This document shows positions 25,895 through 34,019 of a stretch of DNA of 64,000 nt, in pieces. The DNA is from Kordiimonas sp. SCSIO 12603 (GTDB taxonomy: Bacteria > Pseudomonadota > Alphaproteobacteria > Sphingomonadales > Kordiimonadaceae): assembly GCF_024398035.1 (NCBI RefSeq), contig NZ_CP073748.1:363501-427500 (forward strand), written 5' to 3'. Below the pieces are notes generated by a model. The model was not told the DNA's origin, did not search any database, and saw only the letters and a program-made list of their open reading frames with translations. The translations under genes were made by a program, and so were the position numbers. Position 1 is the first letter of the stretch, and each line of letters opens with the position of its first letter.

Positions 25895-26533
25895 TTAAAG
25901 CTTGCGTGTATCTAGCTGCTTTACCGCACTTTTCCATCTTTCATTTTCGACCAGTGTTGATCTATTTAGCCTGATGTCAGTATCACTAGGTATCAGACTA
26001 GCCAATACATCCTTTATACAATCTGACAAGCTTTCTGGCATCCAAGGACTAATATGAATCCTTTTTATAGTCGATAATTCGAAGGGCACGTCATAAACGG
26101 GTTTATCACCATTTGAACAACCATAGATTAATCTAAATTCACCTTCGTCTCGATACGGGAAGCGCTTTAAAAAAGGTAAGTCATCTCTATGTCTGGCAGC
26201 CTCAGTGATATCTTCTATTTTCTTATAAAGAACAGGCCTCGCTATAACGCCTTGCTTTTCAACAGATTTTATAAGTTTTTGTTTATCAAATTCGATACAA
26301 ATACCGTCTGTCCCTCGCGCAAAAATACTCCAATGATGATATGTTTCTGCTTCTGTAGTCATACACAAAGCAAACACTTTGTTTAAACGATTTAACTCAG
26401 CATATCGTTCCAAGAAATATGTATCATTCCGATCATCCCATGAGCCAGGATCTAATAAAGTGATCTTGCGATGCTTCAGAATATGTATAATTGATGCAAG
26501 GTTCGTATAACGCTTTAAAAAACCGCCTGTCAT
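25895..26533 (-). CDS. DUF2971-family protein
   Basis: A 212-residue protein with the DUF2971 layout: an N-terminal YTNLASIIHILKHRKITLLDPGSWDD block (read as two adjoining parts), FALCMTTEAETYHHWSIFARGTDGICIEFD split by the HHWS turn, and a late RDEGEFRLIYG segment. The biochemical function of DUF2971 is unknown. Members are common in mobile elements and defence islands. It is divergent from a small orphan gene. Confidence 0.72.
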   Translation of the reverse strand: MTGGFLKRYTNLASIIHILKHRKITLLDPGSWDDRNDTYFLERYAELNRLNKVFALCMTTEAETYHHWSIFARGTDGICIEFDKQKLIKSVEKQGVIARPVLYKKIEDITEAARHRDDLPFLKRFPYRDEGEFRLIYGCSNGDKPVYDVPFELSTIKRIHISPWMPESLSDCIKDVLASLIPSDTDIRLNRSTLVENERWKSAVKQLDTRKL

Positions 26534-26619
26534 ATTATTCCTTTTGCAAACTTATTGCTGCTCTGTTTCGCTTTTACCAGCTTCAGAGCGTAGTAAAATA
26601 TAGCTCCAACGAGGCCCCC

Positions 26620-27027
26620 ATGGTGGACGAAAATAAATCGATTATAAAAATTGCATCCGACTACAATGAAAAAGATCTTATCAATAACATTGATAGATAT
26701 ACGGATGATTGTGACAAATGGTACATTCTAGGAGCGATTTGCCAAGTACTATGCTTCTGTGCGTTCGATGAAGAAAACCCTCCCTACAAATTACACGCCG
26801 AGACAGCCAAGGCCTTCAATTTAGGTCTTAAATCGCATCATGGAATAAAAATTATTTCAGCTTTGATAAAAACCAAAAGAACTAGTCAATTATCTCAATT
26901 TATAGAATTGCTGCCAATAGCGTTGCAAAATAACGCTTCTCAAGAACTTACAAAGATTATTGACCAAAAATCCTGTGCCGCTAGCGCAGATAAATTTCTG
27001 TATGGAGAGGATGGTTTACCGAAATAG
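26620..27027 (+). CDS. Small protein of unknown function
   Basis: Not recognised. ATG 26620 (MVDENKSIIKIAS...) was chosen because GAGG lies six bases upstream and earlier in-frame starts would overlap the divergent DUF2971 gene. The 135-residue product is helical, with several cysteines in ICQVLCFCAF and a KSCAAS near the end, and no membrane helix. It may be co-regulated with DUF2971 through the 86-bp gap. Confidence 0.5.
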   Translation: MVDENKSIIKIASDYNEKDLINNIDRYTDDCDKWYILGAICQVLCFCAFDEENPPYKLHAETAKAFNLGLKSHHGIKIISALIKTKRTSQLSQFIELLPIALQNNASQELTKIIDQKSCAASADKFLYGEDGLPK

Positions 27028-27123
27028 CTGACCTCTCCATACTCAGGTAGTGCAAGTTGTTTCACTGTCCAGGCAAATCAAATGCGTTATTCACATATAA
27101 CAACAGGTATACTGTTTTCAAGA

Positions 27124-28068
27124 TCAGTTAACTGAATCCCAGAAAATAAAATTTCCTTTGGGAATTTCAAAAGTTTTATCTGGGTATTCTTGAAATCTAA
27201 CAGCTATTGTATCACCAATTCCCATCCTAATAATCGTAACATTTTGATATATTTTTTGTTCACTAGTAAACGTTTCAGCAGCCTCTATTTTTTTTCCTTT
27301 CAGAAGACTTGTGTATGGATCTGTGACAATTATAGAAACCCCCTCATGTCTAATTTTCATACCTAACATCGTTAGGTTCAAAACACCTTTGGTTGGAGCG
27401 TTCGAAATGATCAAAGAAAATATTACACCCAAAAGCACTACAGCAATTTGGTTCTTTTCCAGCTCCTTCAAATCCAATAAATCTTTGTCACTTTTTTCTT
27501 TTTTATTCTGAATATGAGTGATTGCTTTAACAAACCTCATCGACGAGGAAATAATTACAAATCCAATAAAACACACAAGCAACAGCGGCATCATTTCTAG
27601 AATAGCATCTAAAAGACCAAGCTCCGATCCGAGAAATATTTTAAAGGCAAATACAACCATCAAAAACAATCCAACTGCCGCGCCCACTAGTAACCAGTAT
27701 GAATTTTCTTTCAGAAGCTTTTTTGAGGTACTAACCAGGATTGCAAACCTCAAATACTTGCTAGAAGCGTAAATGGAATAAGTTTTTGCCTGTAAGAATA
27801 TATAAAATGGCCTCCAGAATAGAGAAACAAAATAGCCTAATGAAAAAAGAGATCCAAAAATTAATAGATAAACAAAACTAAATAATATCCCAATTAAAAG
27901 GAATAAAAAACCATCACCTAGACTTAAACCTATAGGGAAAGCTGAGTTATACATTAAATAAACAACAAACACTAAAAAACCTGTGAAAGAAGTAAACTTA
28001 AAAAAGAATACAAACAACTTCTCCATATTCTCTAATGCTTGAAGTCTATAAGTAGTTTCTTTGGTCAT
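27124..28068 (-). CDS. Polytopic membrane protein, unknown function
   Basis: A 314-residue protein with about six hydrophobic helices: two in residues 17-45, one or two in 50-85, then near 122-145, 155-178 and 212-228. A C-terminal soluble domain (~230-314, beta-rich) follows. No family recognised. It is the rightmost cargo gene, 119 bp from the transposon tip, and points the same way as the interrupted comM, so transcription from the comM promoter could run into it. GGAGGC upstream gives a good ribosome site. Confidence 0.6.
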   Translation of the reverse strand: MTKETTYRLQALENMEKLFVFFFKFTSFTGFLVFVVYLMYNSAFPIGLSLGDGFLFLLIGILFSFVYLLIFGSLFSLGYFVSLFWRPFYIFLQAKTYSIYASSKYLRFAILVSTSKKLLKENSYWLLVGAAVGLFLMVVFAFKIFLGSELGLLDAILEMMPLLLVCFIGFVIISSSMRFVKAITHIQNKKEKSDKDLLDLKELEKNQIAVVLLGVIFSLIISNAPTKGVLNLTMLGMKIRHEGVSIIVTDPYTSLLKGKKIEAAETFTSEQKIYQNVTIIRMGIGDTIAVRFQEYPDKTFEIPKGNFIFWDSVN

Positions 28069-28141
28069 ATTGCCTCCATTTATGGCATCATTAAATTCTC
28101 AAATAAAATTCGTGAAAAAGAAAAGCTCAGACATTAGAATG

Positions 28142-28178
28142 ATTCCTGTCTACTTTTGATCATTCTTTTTTACTTTTG
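28142..28178 (-). repeat. Right-end TnsB-type binding repeats (two)
   Basis: Read inward on the minus strand, CAAAAGTAAAAAAGAAT (28178-28162) and CAAAAGTAGACAGGAAT (28158-28142) repeat with a 20-bp step, matching the left-end motif. The terminal trinucleotide of the element on the plus strand is ACA (28185-28187), as in Tn7. Confidence 0.75.
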
Positions 28179-28187
28179 GAATTCACA

Positions 28188-28192
28188 ACCGC
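28188..28192. repeat. Target-site duplication ACCGC, right copy
   Basis: Identical to 9621-9625, immediately outside the ACA end of the element. Confidence 0.93.
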
Positions 28193-29030
28193 CGCCAATA
28201 AGCGCTGGTTGGCTGGCACTATGATGAGGGGCACGAAATGGGCGAGCGCGGTTAATCCGGCCTTCTGTGAGCATCCCAGAGACAGACATCACCATACTGG
28301 TCTCCAATGCTTCCTCTGGTGTCATTGGCGGAAGAATAGAAGGCAAGCGTGAGGCCAACATGGATTTACCAGAACCCGGTGGCCCAACCATAAGAAGAGT
28401 ATGCCCACCAGCTGCAGCAATTTCCAGTGCTCGTTTAGCCGCCTCCTGACCCTTGATATCTGAAAGATCAGGTTGCTCGAGTGTTTCCTCAACCATCTGC
28501 GGTTCAGGAGTCTGCAGTATCTGTGTACCCCGCAAGTGGTTAATAAGGGCTAGCAAGTGTGGTGCTGCGATAATATCATTACCGCCTGCCCATGCGGCTT
28601 CAGCACCACTCGCCTTTGAGCAAATAAATGGTGCCTCAAGACTGTTGGCAAAAATAGCCGCAGGCAACACACCCGCCACGGCCCTTATGCTGGCATCAAG
28701 CCCAAGCTCCCCCATCACTACAGCATCTGCAACACTATCAGTATCAACCACCTTCATAGCCATAAGAAGCGCCAAAATGATAGGTAAATCAAAGTGGCTG
28801 CCAACTTTGGGCATATCAGCAGGGGACAGGTTCACAGTGATCCGTTCCGCAGGTAACGCCATACCAATAGCAGCAAGTGCTGCCCGCACCCGCTCCCTAG
28901 CCTCGTTCACGGCTTTATCAGGCAAACCAACAATCGTGAAAGTGGGTAAGCCGCTTGAAATCTGAACCTGCACTTCTACAGGCTTTGCTGCTATGCCTTC
29001 AAAGGCAACTGTCTGAACAATGGCAACCAT
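28188..29030 (-). pseudogene. comM: comM, 5' part, disconnected by transposon
   Basis: This encodes the first 281 residues of ComM/YifB: the N-terminal Lon-protease-like ChlI domain (SSGLPTFTIVGLPDKAVNEA...VNLSPADMPKVGSHFDLP in separate parts) and the Walker A segment LLMVGPPGSGKSMLA. It ends at ALIGGG, in the loop before the Walker B strand. The frame runs a few codons into the transposon (CEFQK) and stops at 28170. The truncated product lacks Walker B and cannot be an active ATPase. Its own promoter region (29031-29196) is intact. Confidence 0.93.
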
Positions 29031-29196
29031 AAACCCCTCACCGAATCACTCTTAATAAGAGTATTTAACAGCCATAGCATAAACCACACCTTATGTGAAC
29101 AAATCATGAACGAAAGAATAAGTTAAAACCATAAAAAGGAATGCTGTTTTGCAGGAAACTGGTCACTCAGGCATTGTTTCCCTAAAGGAGACACAT

Positions 29197-29733
29197 ATGA
29201 ACGCCCATATCAGAGATATTGAGCCACAAGACTTTCAGTTGGTTATTGATTATTTCCTGAAAGCGACGGATGCTCATTTGCTGAAAATGGGTGTTGATAA
29301 ATCAAAGCTGCCTAAGCAAGAAGAGTGGCTTGATTTACTTATGGCTGACTATCACCGGCCTTCCTCAGAAAAGCAGGCTCATTACCTTATGTGGGAGCTG
29401 GATGGCACCCCTATCGGCCATTCAAGCATTAACAAGCTTACATATGGAGAAGAGGGGTATATCCACCTTCATGTGTGGAACCCTTTAAGCCGAAAATCTG
29501 GGCTAGGCAGCTATTTTATCAGCGAAAGTATCAGCCGCTATTTCGCGCAGTTCAACCTGAAACAGATACGCTGCGAACCTAACGCACAAAATGAAAGCCC
29601 CAACAAAACACTGGCCAAAACTGGTTTTGAATTTAAAGGCAGCCGAGAGACCATTCCCGGATGGATTAATTTCCACCAGAAAGTAAATAGCTGGCTGCTT
29701 AGCAAGGAAAAATGGAAGCCCGAAACCAGTTAA
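29197..29733 (+). CDS. GNAT-family acetyltransferase
   Basis: A 178-residue protein. Start at ATG 29197, which has AAAGGAG seven bases upstream; a TTG 16 codons earlier is unlikely. GNAT features: MWELDGTPIGHSSINKL (strand 3-4 region), LHVWNPLSRKSGLGSYFISESI (acetyl-CoA loop, read in two parts) and RCEPNAQNESPNKTLAKTGFEFKG, the RimJ-like ending in which an N-A-S/N-stretch precedes the last helix. It resembles ribosomal-protein or small-molecule N-acetyltransferases. It stands alone between comM and the PEBP-like gene. Confidence 0.8.
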   Translation: MNAHIRDIEPQDFQLVIDYFLKATDAHLLKMGVDKSKLPKQEEWLDLLMADYHRPSSEKQAHYLMWELDGTPIGHSSINKLTYGEEGYIHLHVWNPLSRKSGLGSYFISESISRYFAQFNLKQIRCEPNAQNESPNKTLAKTGFEFKGSRETIPGWINFHQKVNSWLLSKEKWKPETS

Positions 29734-29775
29734 CTTTGGCGGCCTGCACTTGGGAAGCAAGCCGCCACCAGTTAC

Positions 29776-30327
29776 CTAGTAAATCCCCATTTCAAGACGG
29801 CTTTCACCAAGCAAACGGTAACTGTTTTTTTCCATATCACTCACCGCTTTCACAGTGACATAATAGTTGTGACCGTTACCCCCGGAACATGGCGGCATAT
29901 AAGCTCCCTCTTTATCCCAACCTTTACCTCGATGTTTTTCAACAAGGAAAAAACCTTCCGGTAAATCAAACGTATGTCCCTCAATAGAGGGTACAGTGAT
30001 GCTGTATGTATTTGCTTCGGTAAGTGTATAACCAATCTTGCCGTGCCCTCCATGATCATTAGGGCGGTAATTATGATCACTATACTCAAAAATCAGTACA
30101 TCTGTTCCTTTCGGAATATCCCGCACCTCGATCCGAGGCGTTCGTCCACTACCGCCAAACTTCAAACACTGCTGGCCTTCGGGCACTTTCTTTCCGTCCC
30201 AACCCGGATCAGAAAGAGTTAGGGTAAGAGCAGCAATTTTAGGGACTTCACTCCCAGTATAGGCCAGAGCACTACCAGAGATACAAAGCGTCAAAATTGC
30301 CGTCGTTGTCGCAGTAAACTTGTTCAT
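29776..30327 (-). CDS. Exported PEBP (YbhB/YbcL)-like protein
   Basis: A 183-residue product from ATG 30327 (GGAAG upstream; an ATG 54 bp earlier would bury the signal peptide). Signal peptide 1-22 (ISGSALA). The mature part has LTLSDPGWDGKKVP, a GGSGRTPRIEVRDIPKGTDV block, HNYRPNDHGGHG and YMPPCSGGNGHNYYVTVKAV, the order of phosphatidylethanolamine-binding-protein-like domains, though the canonical D-P-D is altered to YSDHNY. Ligand unknown. Confidence 0.6.
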   Translation of the reverse strand: MNKFTATTTAILTLCISGSALAYTGSEVPKIAALTLTLSDPGWDGKKVPEGQQCLKFGGSGRTPRIEVRDIPKGTDVLIFEYSDHNYRPNDHGGHGKIGYTLTEANTYSITVPSIEGHTFDLPEGFFLVEKHRGKGWDKEGAYMPPCSGGNGHNYYVTVKAVSDMEKNSYRLLGESRLEMGIY

Positions 30328-30460
30328 GGATTTTCTTCCGTGTTTATTCAAATGACATACGGAAACATCTGTATTTTCCAAGCAGTGACAACCAGCCTAT
30401 CGCTGAAGTGGGGCATGATGCGGTGAAATGGATATTCCTACGACAAGGCGGACAGTTTCG

Positions 30461-30829
30461 TTACTGGCCGCGGCTTGGACGTTCACCAAGAAGAGCAAGT
30501 AATTGATCAAGCGCACGACTATCAAGACGGCCAATGCGCTGGGAAAGTAGATTAACGGCACGTGTTGCTCTGGGATCAAGGCCCGCCGTATCGATTGTTA
30601 CTTTTGGTTTTGAGAGATGTGCCAAATCAGTTAGTTCCTCAGCATCATCCCAGATAAGCTCGAAATACTGGATGATCTTCTGAATAAAAGCCCAGGAAGG
30701 CGCGCCACGTTTACCGTGTTCAAGCGCTGAAAGATAAGCAGGTGTTACCCCAAGATCAGCAGCCATCTCTGCCTGCTTCACGCCTTTTTGCGCTCTCAAC
30801 TCTCGCATTTTCACACCAAACGGAGTCAT
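30461..30829 (-). CDS. XRE-family transcriptional regulator
   Basis: A 122-residue protein with a textbook helix-turn-helix at 6-62 (MRELRAQKGVKQAEMAADLG, then VTPAYLSALEHGKRG). The C-terminal half is helical. It overlaps the smr gene by four bases. The smr-XRE pair downstream of mltA and tim44 is a recurring alphaproteobacterial arrangement. Confidence 0.85.
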   Translation of the reverse strand: MTPFGVKMRELRAQKGVKQAEMAADLGVTPAYLSALEHGKRGAPSWAFIQKIIQYFELIWDDAEELTDLAHLSKPKVTIDTAGLDPRATRAVNLLSQRIGRLDSRALDQLLALLGERPSRGQ

Positions 30830-31431
30830 GTCTTCTTCCGCACAAACCGTTTGCGAAGCAACACATAAAGTGCACCATCGCCACCATGATGCTTTGCAGC
30901 AGGCCCAAAACTTTCAACAAATGGCCGCATTTCATGACCTCGAAGCCATTCCGGCACCGCTTGCTTTAAGATACCACCATGCTGGTCGAAATCGTCTCGG
31001 GTTCGGTATGCTGTGGGTGTATCTGGCGCAAGCTGCGCAAACCGTTTGCCGCCCTTACCCGTTACGACAAGAAGCACCTTATCACCACGCCTGATGCCGC
31101 CCTCAATCGCAGAACGGAGCACACCATAAGCCTGTTCTTTATTCATGCCGTGCAGATCAATAGAACGGTCAACATCTTTGTTGCCTGTCGCAATCTTTCG
31201 CTGCGTACGTTTTTCAACAAAGTTGTTTGGTACCGGGGCATTATGGCGCCGCCATTCATCAGGAATAGGGGCTGCATCTTCCTTGCGCCGCACCATGGTT
31301 CTTGGTTTCATTTCAGGCGCATTTGGACGTTCCTTAAGGGGCGTTATGGTTTTAGCAACCTGGTCCCACAAGGCTTTGTCCTGCTCAGAAAGCAGATTCT
31401 TCTTTTTCTTGTCGCCCATTGGCGGCATCAA
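30826..31431 (-). CDS. Smr-domain (MutS2-like) protein
   Basis: A 201-residue protein with a disordered basic N-terminus and a C-terminal Smr domain from about 95 on: the DLHG motif in RSIDLHGMNKEQA, VTGKGGKR, and HHGGDGALYVLLRK at the end. Smr domains are nicking endonucleases or RNA-binding modules; stand-alone Smr proteins such as SmrB rescue collided ribosomes in E. coli. It overlaps mltA upstream and the XRE gene downstream by four bases each. Confidence 0.88.
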   Translation of the reverse strand: MMPPMGDKKKKNLLSEQDKALWDQVAKTITPLKERPNAPEMKPRTMVRRKEDAAPIPDEWRRHNAPVPNNFVEKRTQRKIATGNKDVDRSIDLHGMNKEQAYGVLRSAIEGGIRRGDKVLLVVTGKGGKRFAQLAPDTPTAYRTRDDFDQHGGILKQAVPEWLRGHEMRPFVESFGPAAKHHGGDGALYVLLRKRFVRKKT

Positions 31432-32630
31432 TCCTGCTCCAGCAGTTTATCTGCAAGCCTGTTGGGAAGCAGTAACCAGTAGCGCCCACGATTTGCCATA
31501 CGACCTGCGATTTCTTCTGCATCATCACCAAATCCCCAGAAAACATCACCGCGGATTTCACCACTGATAGCACCGCCTGTATCCTGCGCCACCATAAGTC
31601 GGTTGAGCGGCACCTCTGCAACAGTGGGATCAGTTGGATCAGGGTGTGACGCAGATAGCCACACAGGTGCGTGAAGCGGCAGATGTTTGCGGTCTACAGC
31701 CAGCGACCGGCCCGGCGTTAACACAACATTAGCTGAACCATAAGGTCCATCACCATTCTTTAGTGGACGGAAAAACACAAAAGATGGATCGGTTTTCAAA
31801 ACATCCATCATCTGATCCGGATTATCCGCGAGCCACTGTCTGATTGCCTGACCAGACATGTCCTTACGCGCAATTGCACCCATTTCTATAAGACGGCGAC
31901 CAATAAGCCGGTTTGCGTGGCCATTTTGCGCAGCATATCCGATACCGTAAAAGCTACCGTCCGGCATTAACACACGGCCAGAACCCTGCACATGAAGGAA
32001 ATAAGCATCCACCGCACTATCCACCCACAGGATTTCAAGCCCACGGTTACCAAGCGCGCCCTCTTCAATATTTTTCCGGCTGGAATAAGGTTCAAGCCTG
32101 CCATTCTTAACAGACCCAGCAATACGCTGGCCTTTAAGGCTGGGGCGGAATTTGCCAAGGTCCACCATCACCAACTCTGGCGGACGGCTATATAATGGCA
32201 CATTGAAGCGCTCTGTTTCCTGAAGGCTGCCTTTCAAAAGGGCTTCATAGTAGCCCGTGAACACCCCATCAGGGTTGCTGCCTGCAGAAACTGAAAGCGG
32301 CGTAAAATGTGTGGTTAGTACCTGTTCAAGCGAAGCTCTGTCGGTAACTTTTTCAACTGCACCACACGCCTCTCGCCAATCACCATAAGTGCCAGCGATA
32401 GACGCGCCCGGCATACGGCGACCTGCTGGAATAATCTTGATTTTCTCACAGCTTTTCAGTAGCGCGGGTAATGCCTCCATAAGCGCATCATCCTGCCATC
32501 CGGGGAGATCAACAAAGGCCGCGCGGTTGAAATTGAGGCCTTCTGGCTTTCTTTCAAGCATAAAAAGCGCCGCCAACAGGGGCAGCGCTAGAATGACAAG
32601 GATCAAAATAAATAGGTTTAGCGTCCGCAT
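31428..32630 (-). CDS. mltA: Membrane-bound lytic murein transglycosylase A
   Basis: This 400-residue enzyme cleaves peptidoglycan glycan strands to 1,6-anhydromuropeptides. An N-terminal hydrophobic anchor (6-24) precedes the MltA domain (FTGYYEALLKGSLQE, then YSSRKNIEEGAL) and the 3D domain ending in VAQDTGGAISGEIRGDVFWG, which holds the catalytic aspartate. There is no lipobox, so it is anchored by the helix or exported. It overlaps smr by four bases and follows tim44 by three bases, forming one operon. Confidence 0.93.
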   Translation of the reverse strand: MRTLNLFILILVILALPLLAALFMLERKPEGLNFNRAAFVDLPGWQDDALMEALPALLKSCEKIKIIPAGRRMPGASIAGTYGDWREACGAVEKVTDRASLEQVLTTHFTPLSVSAGSNPDGVFTGYYEALLKGSLQETERFNVPLYSRPPELVMVDLGKFRPSLKGQRIAGSVKNGRLEPYSSRKNIEEGALGNRGLEILWVDSAVDAYFLHVQGSGRVLMPDGSFYGIGYAAQNGHANRLIGRRLIEMGAIARKDMSGQAIRQWLADNPDQMMDVLKTDPSFVFFRPLKNGDGPYGSANVVLTPGRSLAVDRKHLPLHAPVWLSASHPDPTDPTVAEVPLNRLMVAQDTGGAISGEIRGDVFWGFGDDAEEIAGRMANRGRYWLLLPNRLADKLLEQD

Positions 32631-32633
32631 GAT

Positions 32634-33281
32634 CTACCCTGCGCGTGTAGCGACCAGCGTCCAGCGAGGATCTCGCGATTTCACATTGCGAGAAAAGGTC
32701 CAGCTATCGTTCATTTCAACAACGTCGCTTACATCGCCTTCAATAACATTGCCGTCTTTATCACGGGTAACAGCGACAATTTCAGATTTAAACTGAACGG
32801 TGAGCTCTGCCACTTTATTGGCAAGCTCGGCAGCCACGACCTTGGCACTATCAATATCAACAATGCGGTTCTCAAGGGTTAGTTCACCCTCTTCACGAGA
32901 GGTGATAGCTGCTTCAAACTGCCCATAAACGGAATCATCAAGGAAATTCCTTAGTGTTTCACGGTCTCCAGCCCAGAAAGCTTCAAGGATCATGCCGTAA
33001 GCTTGTTGCGCACCATCAAGGAATTGGTTCACATCAAAACTACTATCCTGACGGCGAATATCCGTGAACGTATGACGCAGTGCCGGATCACCTTCAAGAT
33101 CAATCACGGTGTTTTCATTTTGCACGGGCTCAGCATCATAGGTGCTATTTCGCTGCCCCATCGAACCGCCGTTCGCAGCCGGAGGCGGAAAACGATCCTG
33201 TTCAGAATGTTCACCCAGCTTGGAACGCAATCTCAACAATATGAAGGCCGCAACCATTGCAAGCAGAATTATATCCATCAT
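32634..33281 (-). CDS. Tim44-like domain inner-membrane protein
   Basis: A 215-residue protein with one N-terminal membrane helix (MMDIILLAMVAAFILLRL) and a Tim44 domain (residues ~75-215, FDVNQFLDGAQQAYGMILEAFWAGD onward and WTLVATRAG at the end). This is the bacterial relative of mitochondrial Tim44 (TimA). It sits directly before mltA and is divergent from fxsA-secB, the usual alphaproteobacterial order. Confidence 0.9.
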   Translation of the reverse strand: MMDIILLAMVAAFILLRLRSKLGEHSEQDRFPPPAANGGSMGQRNSTYDAEPVQNENTVIDLEGDPALRHTFTDIRRQDSSFDVNQFLDGAQQAYGMILEAFWAGDRETLRNFLDDSVYGQFEAAITSREEGELTLENRIVDIDSAKVVAAELANKVAELTVQFKSEIVAVTRDKDGNVIEGDVSDVVEMNDSWTFSRNVKSRDPRWTLVATRAG

Positions 33282-33393
33282 AGCTTTACACGCACTCTTT
33301 CATTCGCTTTTTGTATATTTACATACGCTGCCTATTGAACCTGGACCAGATTCATCCTTTATAAATAAGAGGAATCGAACGAAAGAACAAGAA

Positions 33394-33891
33394 ATGGCGT
33401 TAATCATATTACTTTTTGTTATCAGTATCCCGGTAATAGAGCTGAGTGTACTCATTGATGTGGGCGGCGAAATCGGCGCTTTCTCTACCGTTCTTCTCTG
33501 TCTTTTAACTGCGGCAGTGGGCCTTTCCATTGTTCGGTTCCAGGGGATGCAGGTGTTTGCCAACATGCAATCAGCCTCAAGGGAAGGTAAACCCGTTGGT
33601 GAAAACCTGATCCACGGTTTCTTCCTGCTCATTGCAGGCTTGTTTCTGCTCATCCCGGGTTTTGTAACAGATACACTAGGTGCCTTACTTCTTATCCCGC
33701 CACTGCGCCTACTACTTGGGAAAGCGGGGCTCGCGCACGTGGTAGTTCGCTCAAGCACACATACATCACACACCCGCAGAGACAACACAGTTGTTGATGG
33801 TGAATACTGGGAAGAACAGAGCGAGAAAGAAGATAGCCACGTTCAGATCATCACTCAGCATGATTTTGATAAAAATCCAGATAAAAAATAG
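33394..33891 (+). CDS. fxsA: FxsA-family membrane protein
   Basis: A 165-residue product from ATG 33394; longer upstream reading would overlap the divergent tim44 gene. Four hydrophobic helices are in the first 105 residues: ALIILLFVISIPVIELSVLI, the STVLLCLLTAAVGLSIV helix, and the paired FFLLIAGLFLLIPGFVTDTLG and LLLIPPLRLLL segments, which are the FxsA signature. A polar tail follows. Its function is unclear (suppresses phage T7 exclusion by F when overproduced in E. coli). It lies upstream of secB. Confidence 0.88.
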   Translation: MALIILLFVISIPVIELSVLIDVGGEIGAFSTVLLCLLTAAVGLSIVRFQGMQVFANMQSASREGKPVGENLIHGFFLLIAGLFLLIPGFVTDTLGALLLIPPLRLLLGKAGLAHVVVRSSTHTSHTRRDNTVVDGEYWEEQSEKEDSHVQIITQHDFDKNPDKK

Positions 33892-33973
33892 AGAATCCTA
33901 GGCCTTTGGCGCATTTCCATGTTGTTCGAGGCCTAAAACCATGCTAGCCGTTTTCCCCAGATACGCCTGTCCG

Positions 33974-34000
33974 TTTTGTCTCGGGGGGCGGGAGACAAAA
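33974..34000. promoter_or_regulatory. Hairpin in the secB leader
   Basis: TTTTGTCTC (33974-33982) and GAGACAAAA (33992-34000) are perfect 9-bp inverted repeats around a G-rich loop (GGGGGGCGG), 19 bases ahead of the secB start codon. With an A-run rather than a T-run after it on the plus strand it is not a normal rightward terminator. It could regulate secB translation or end fxsA transcripts poorly. Confidence 0.4.
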
Positions 34001-34019
34001 AACATTAAGAGTTATTACA

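Larger units (their letters stand above)
9626..28187. mobile_element. Tn7-like transposon inserted in comM
   Basis: An 18,562-bp element bounded by ACCGC duplications. The left end starts TGACAATATCAAAAG and the right end, read inward, starts TGTGAATTCCAAAAG; the outer 26 bases match at about 20 positions. Both ends carry repeats of a 17-bp motif of the form CAAAAGNAAANAAGAAT, taken as TnsB sites. The transposition module tnsA-tnsB-tnsC-tniQ lies at the left end, followed by a convergent TnsE-like gene. The rest is cargo, visibly richer in A and T than the flanking chromosome. Use of comM as attachment site is established for related Tn6022/AbaR-type islands in Acinetobacter; here the presence of a TnsA nuclease predicts cut-and-paste transposition. 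All module genes look intact, so the element may still be active. Confidence 0.93.
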
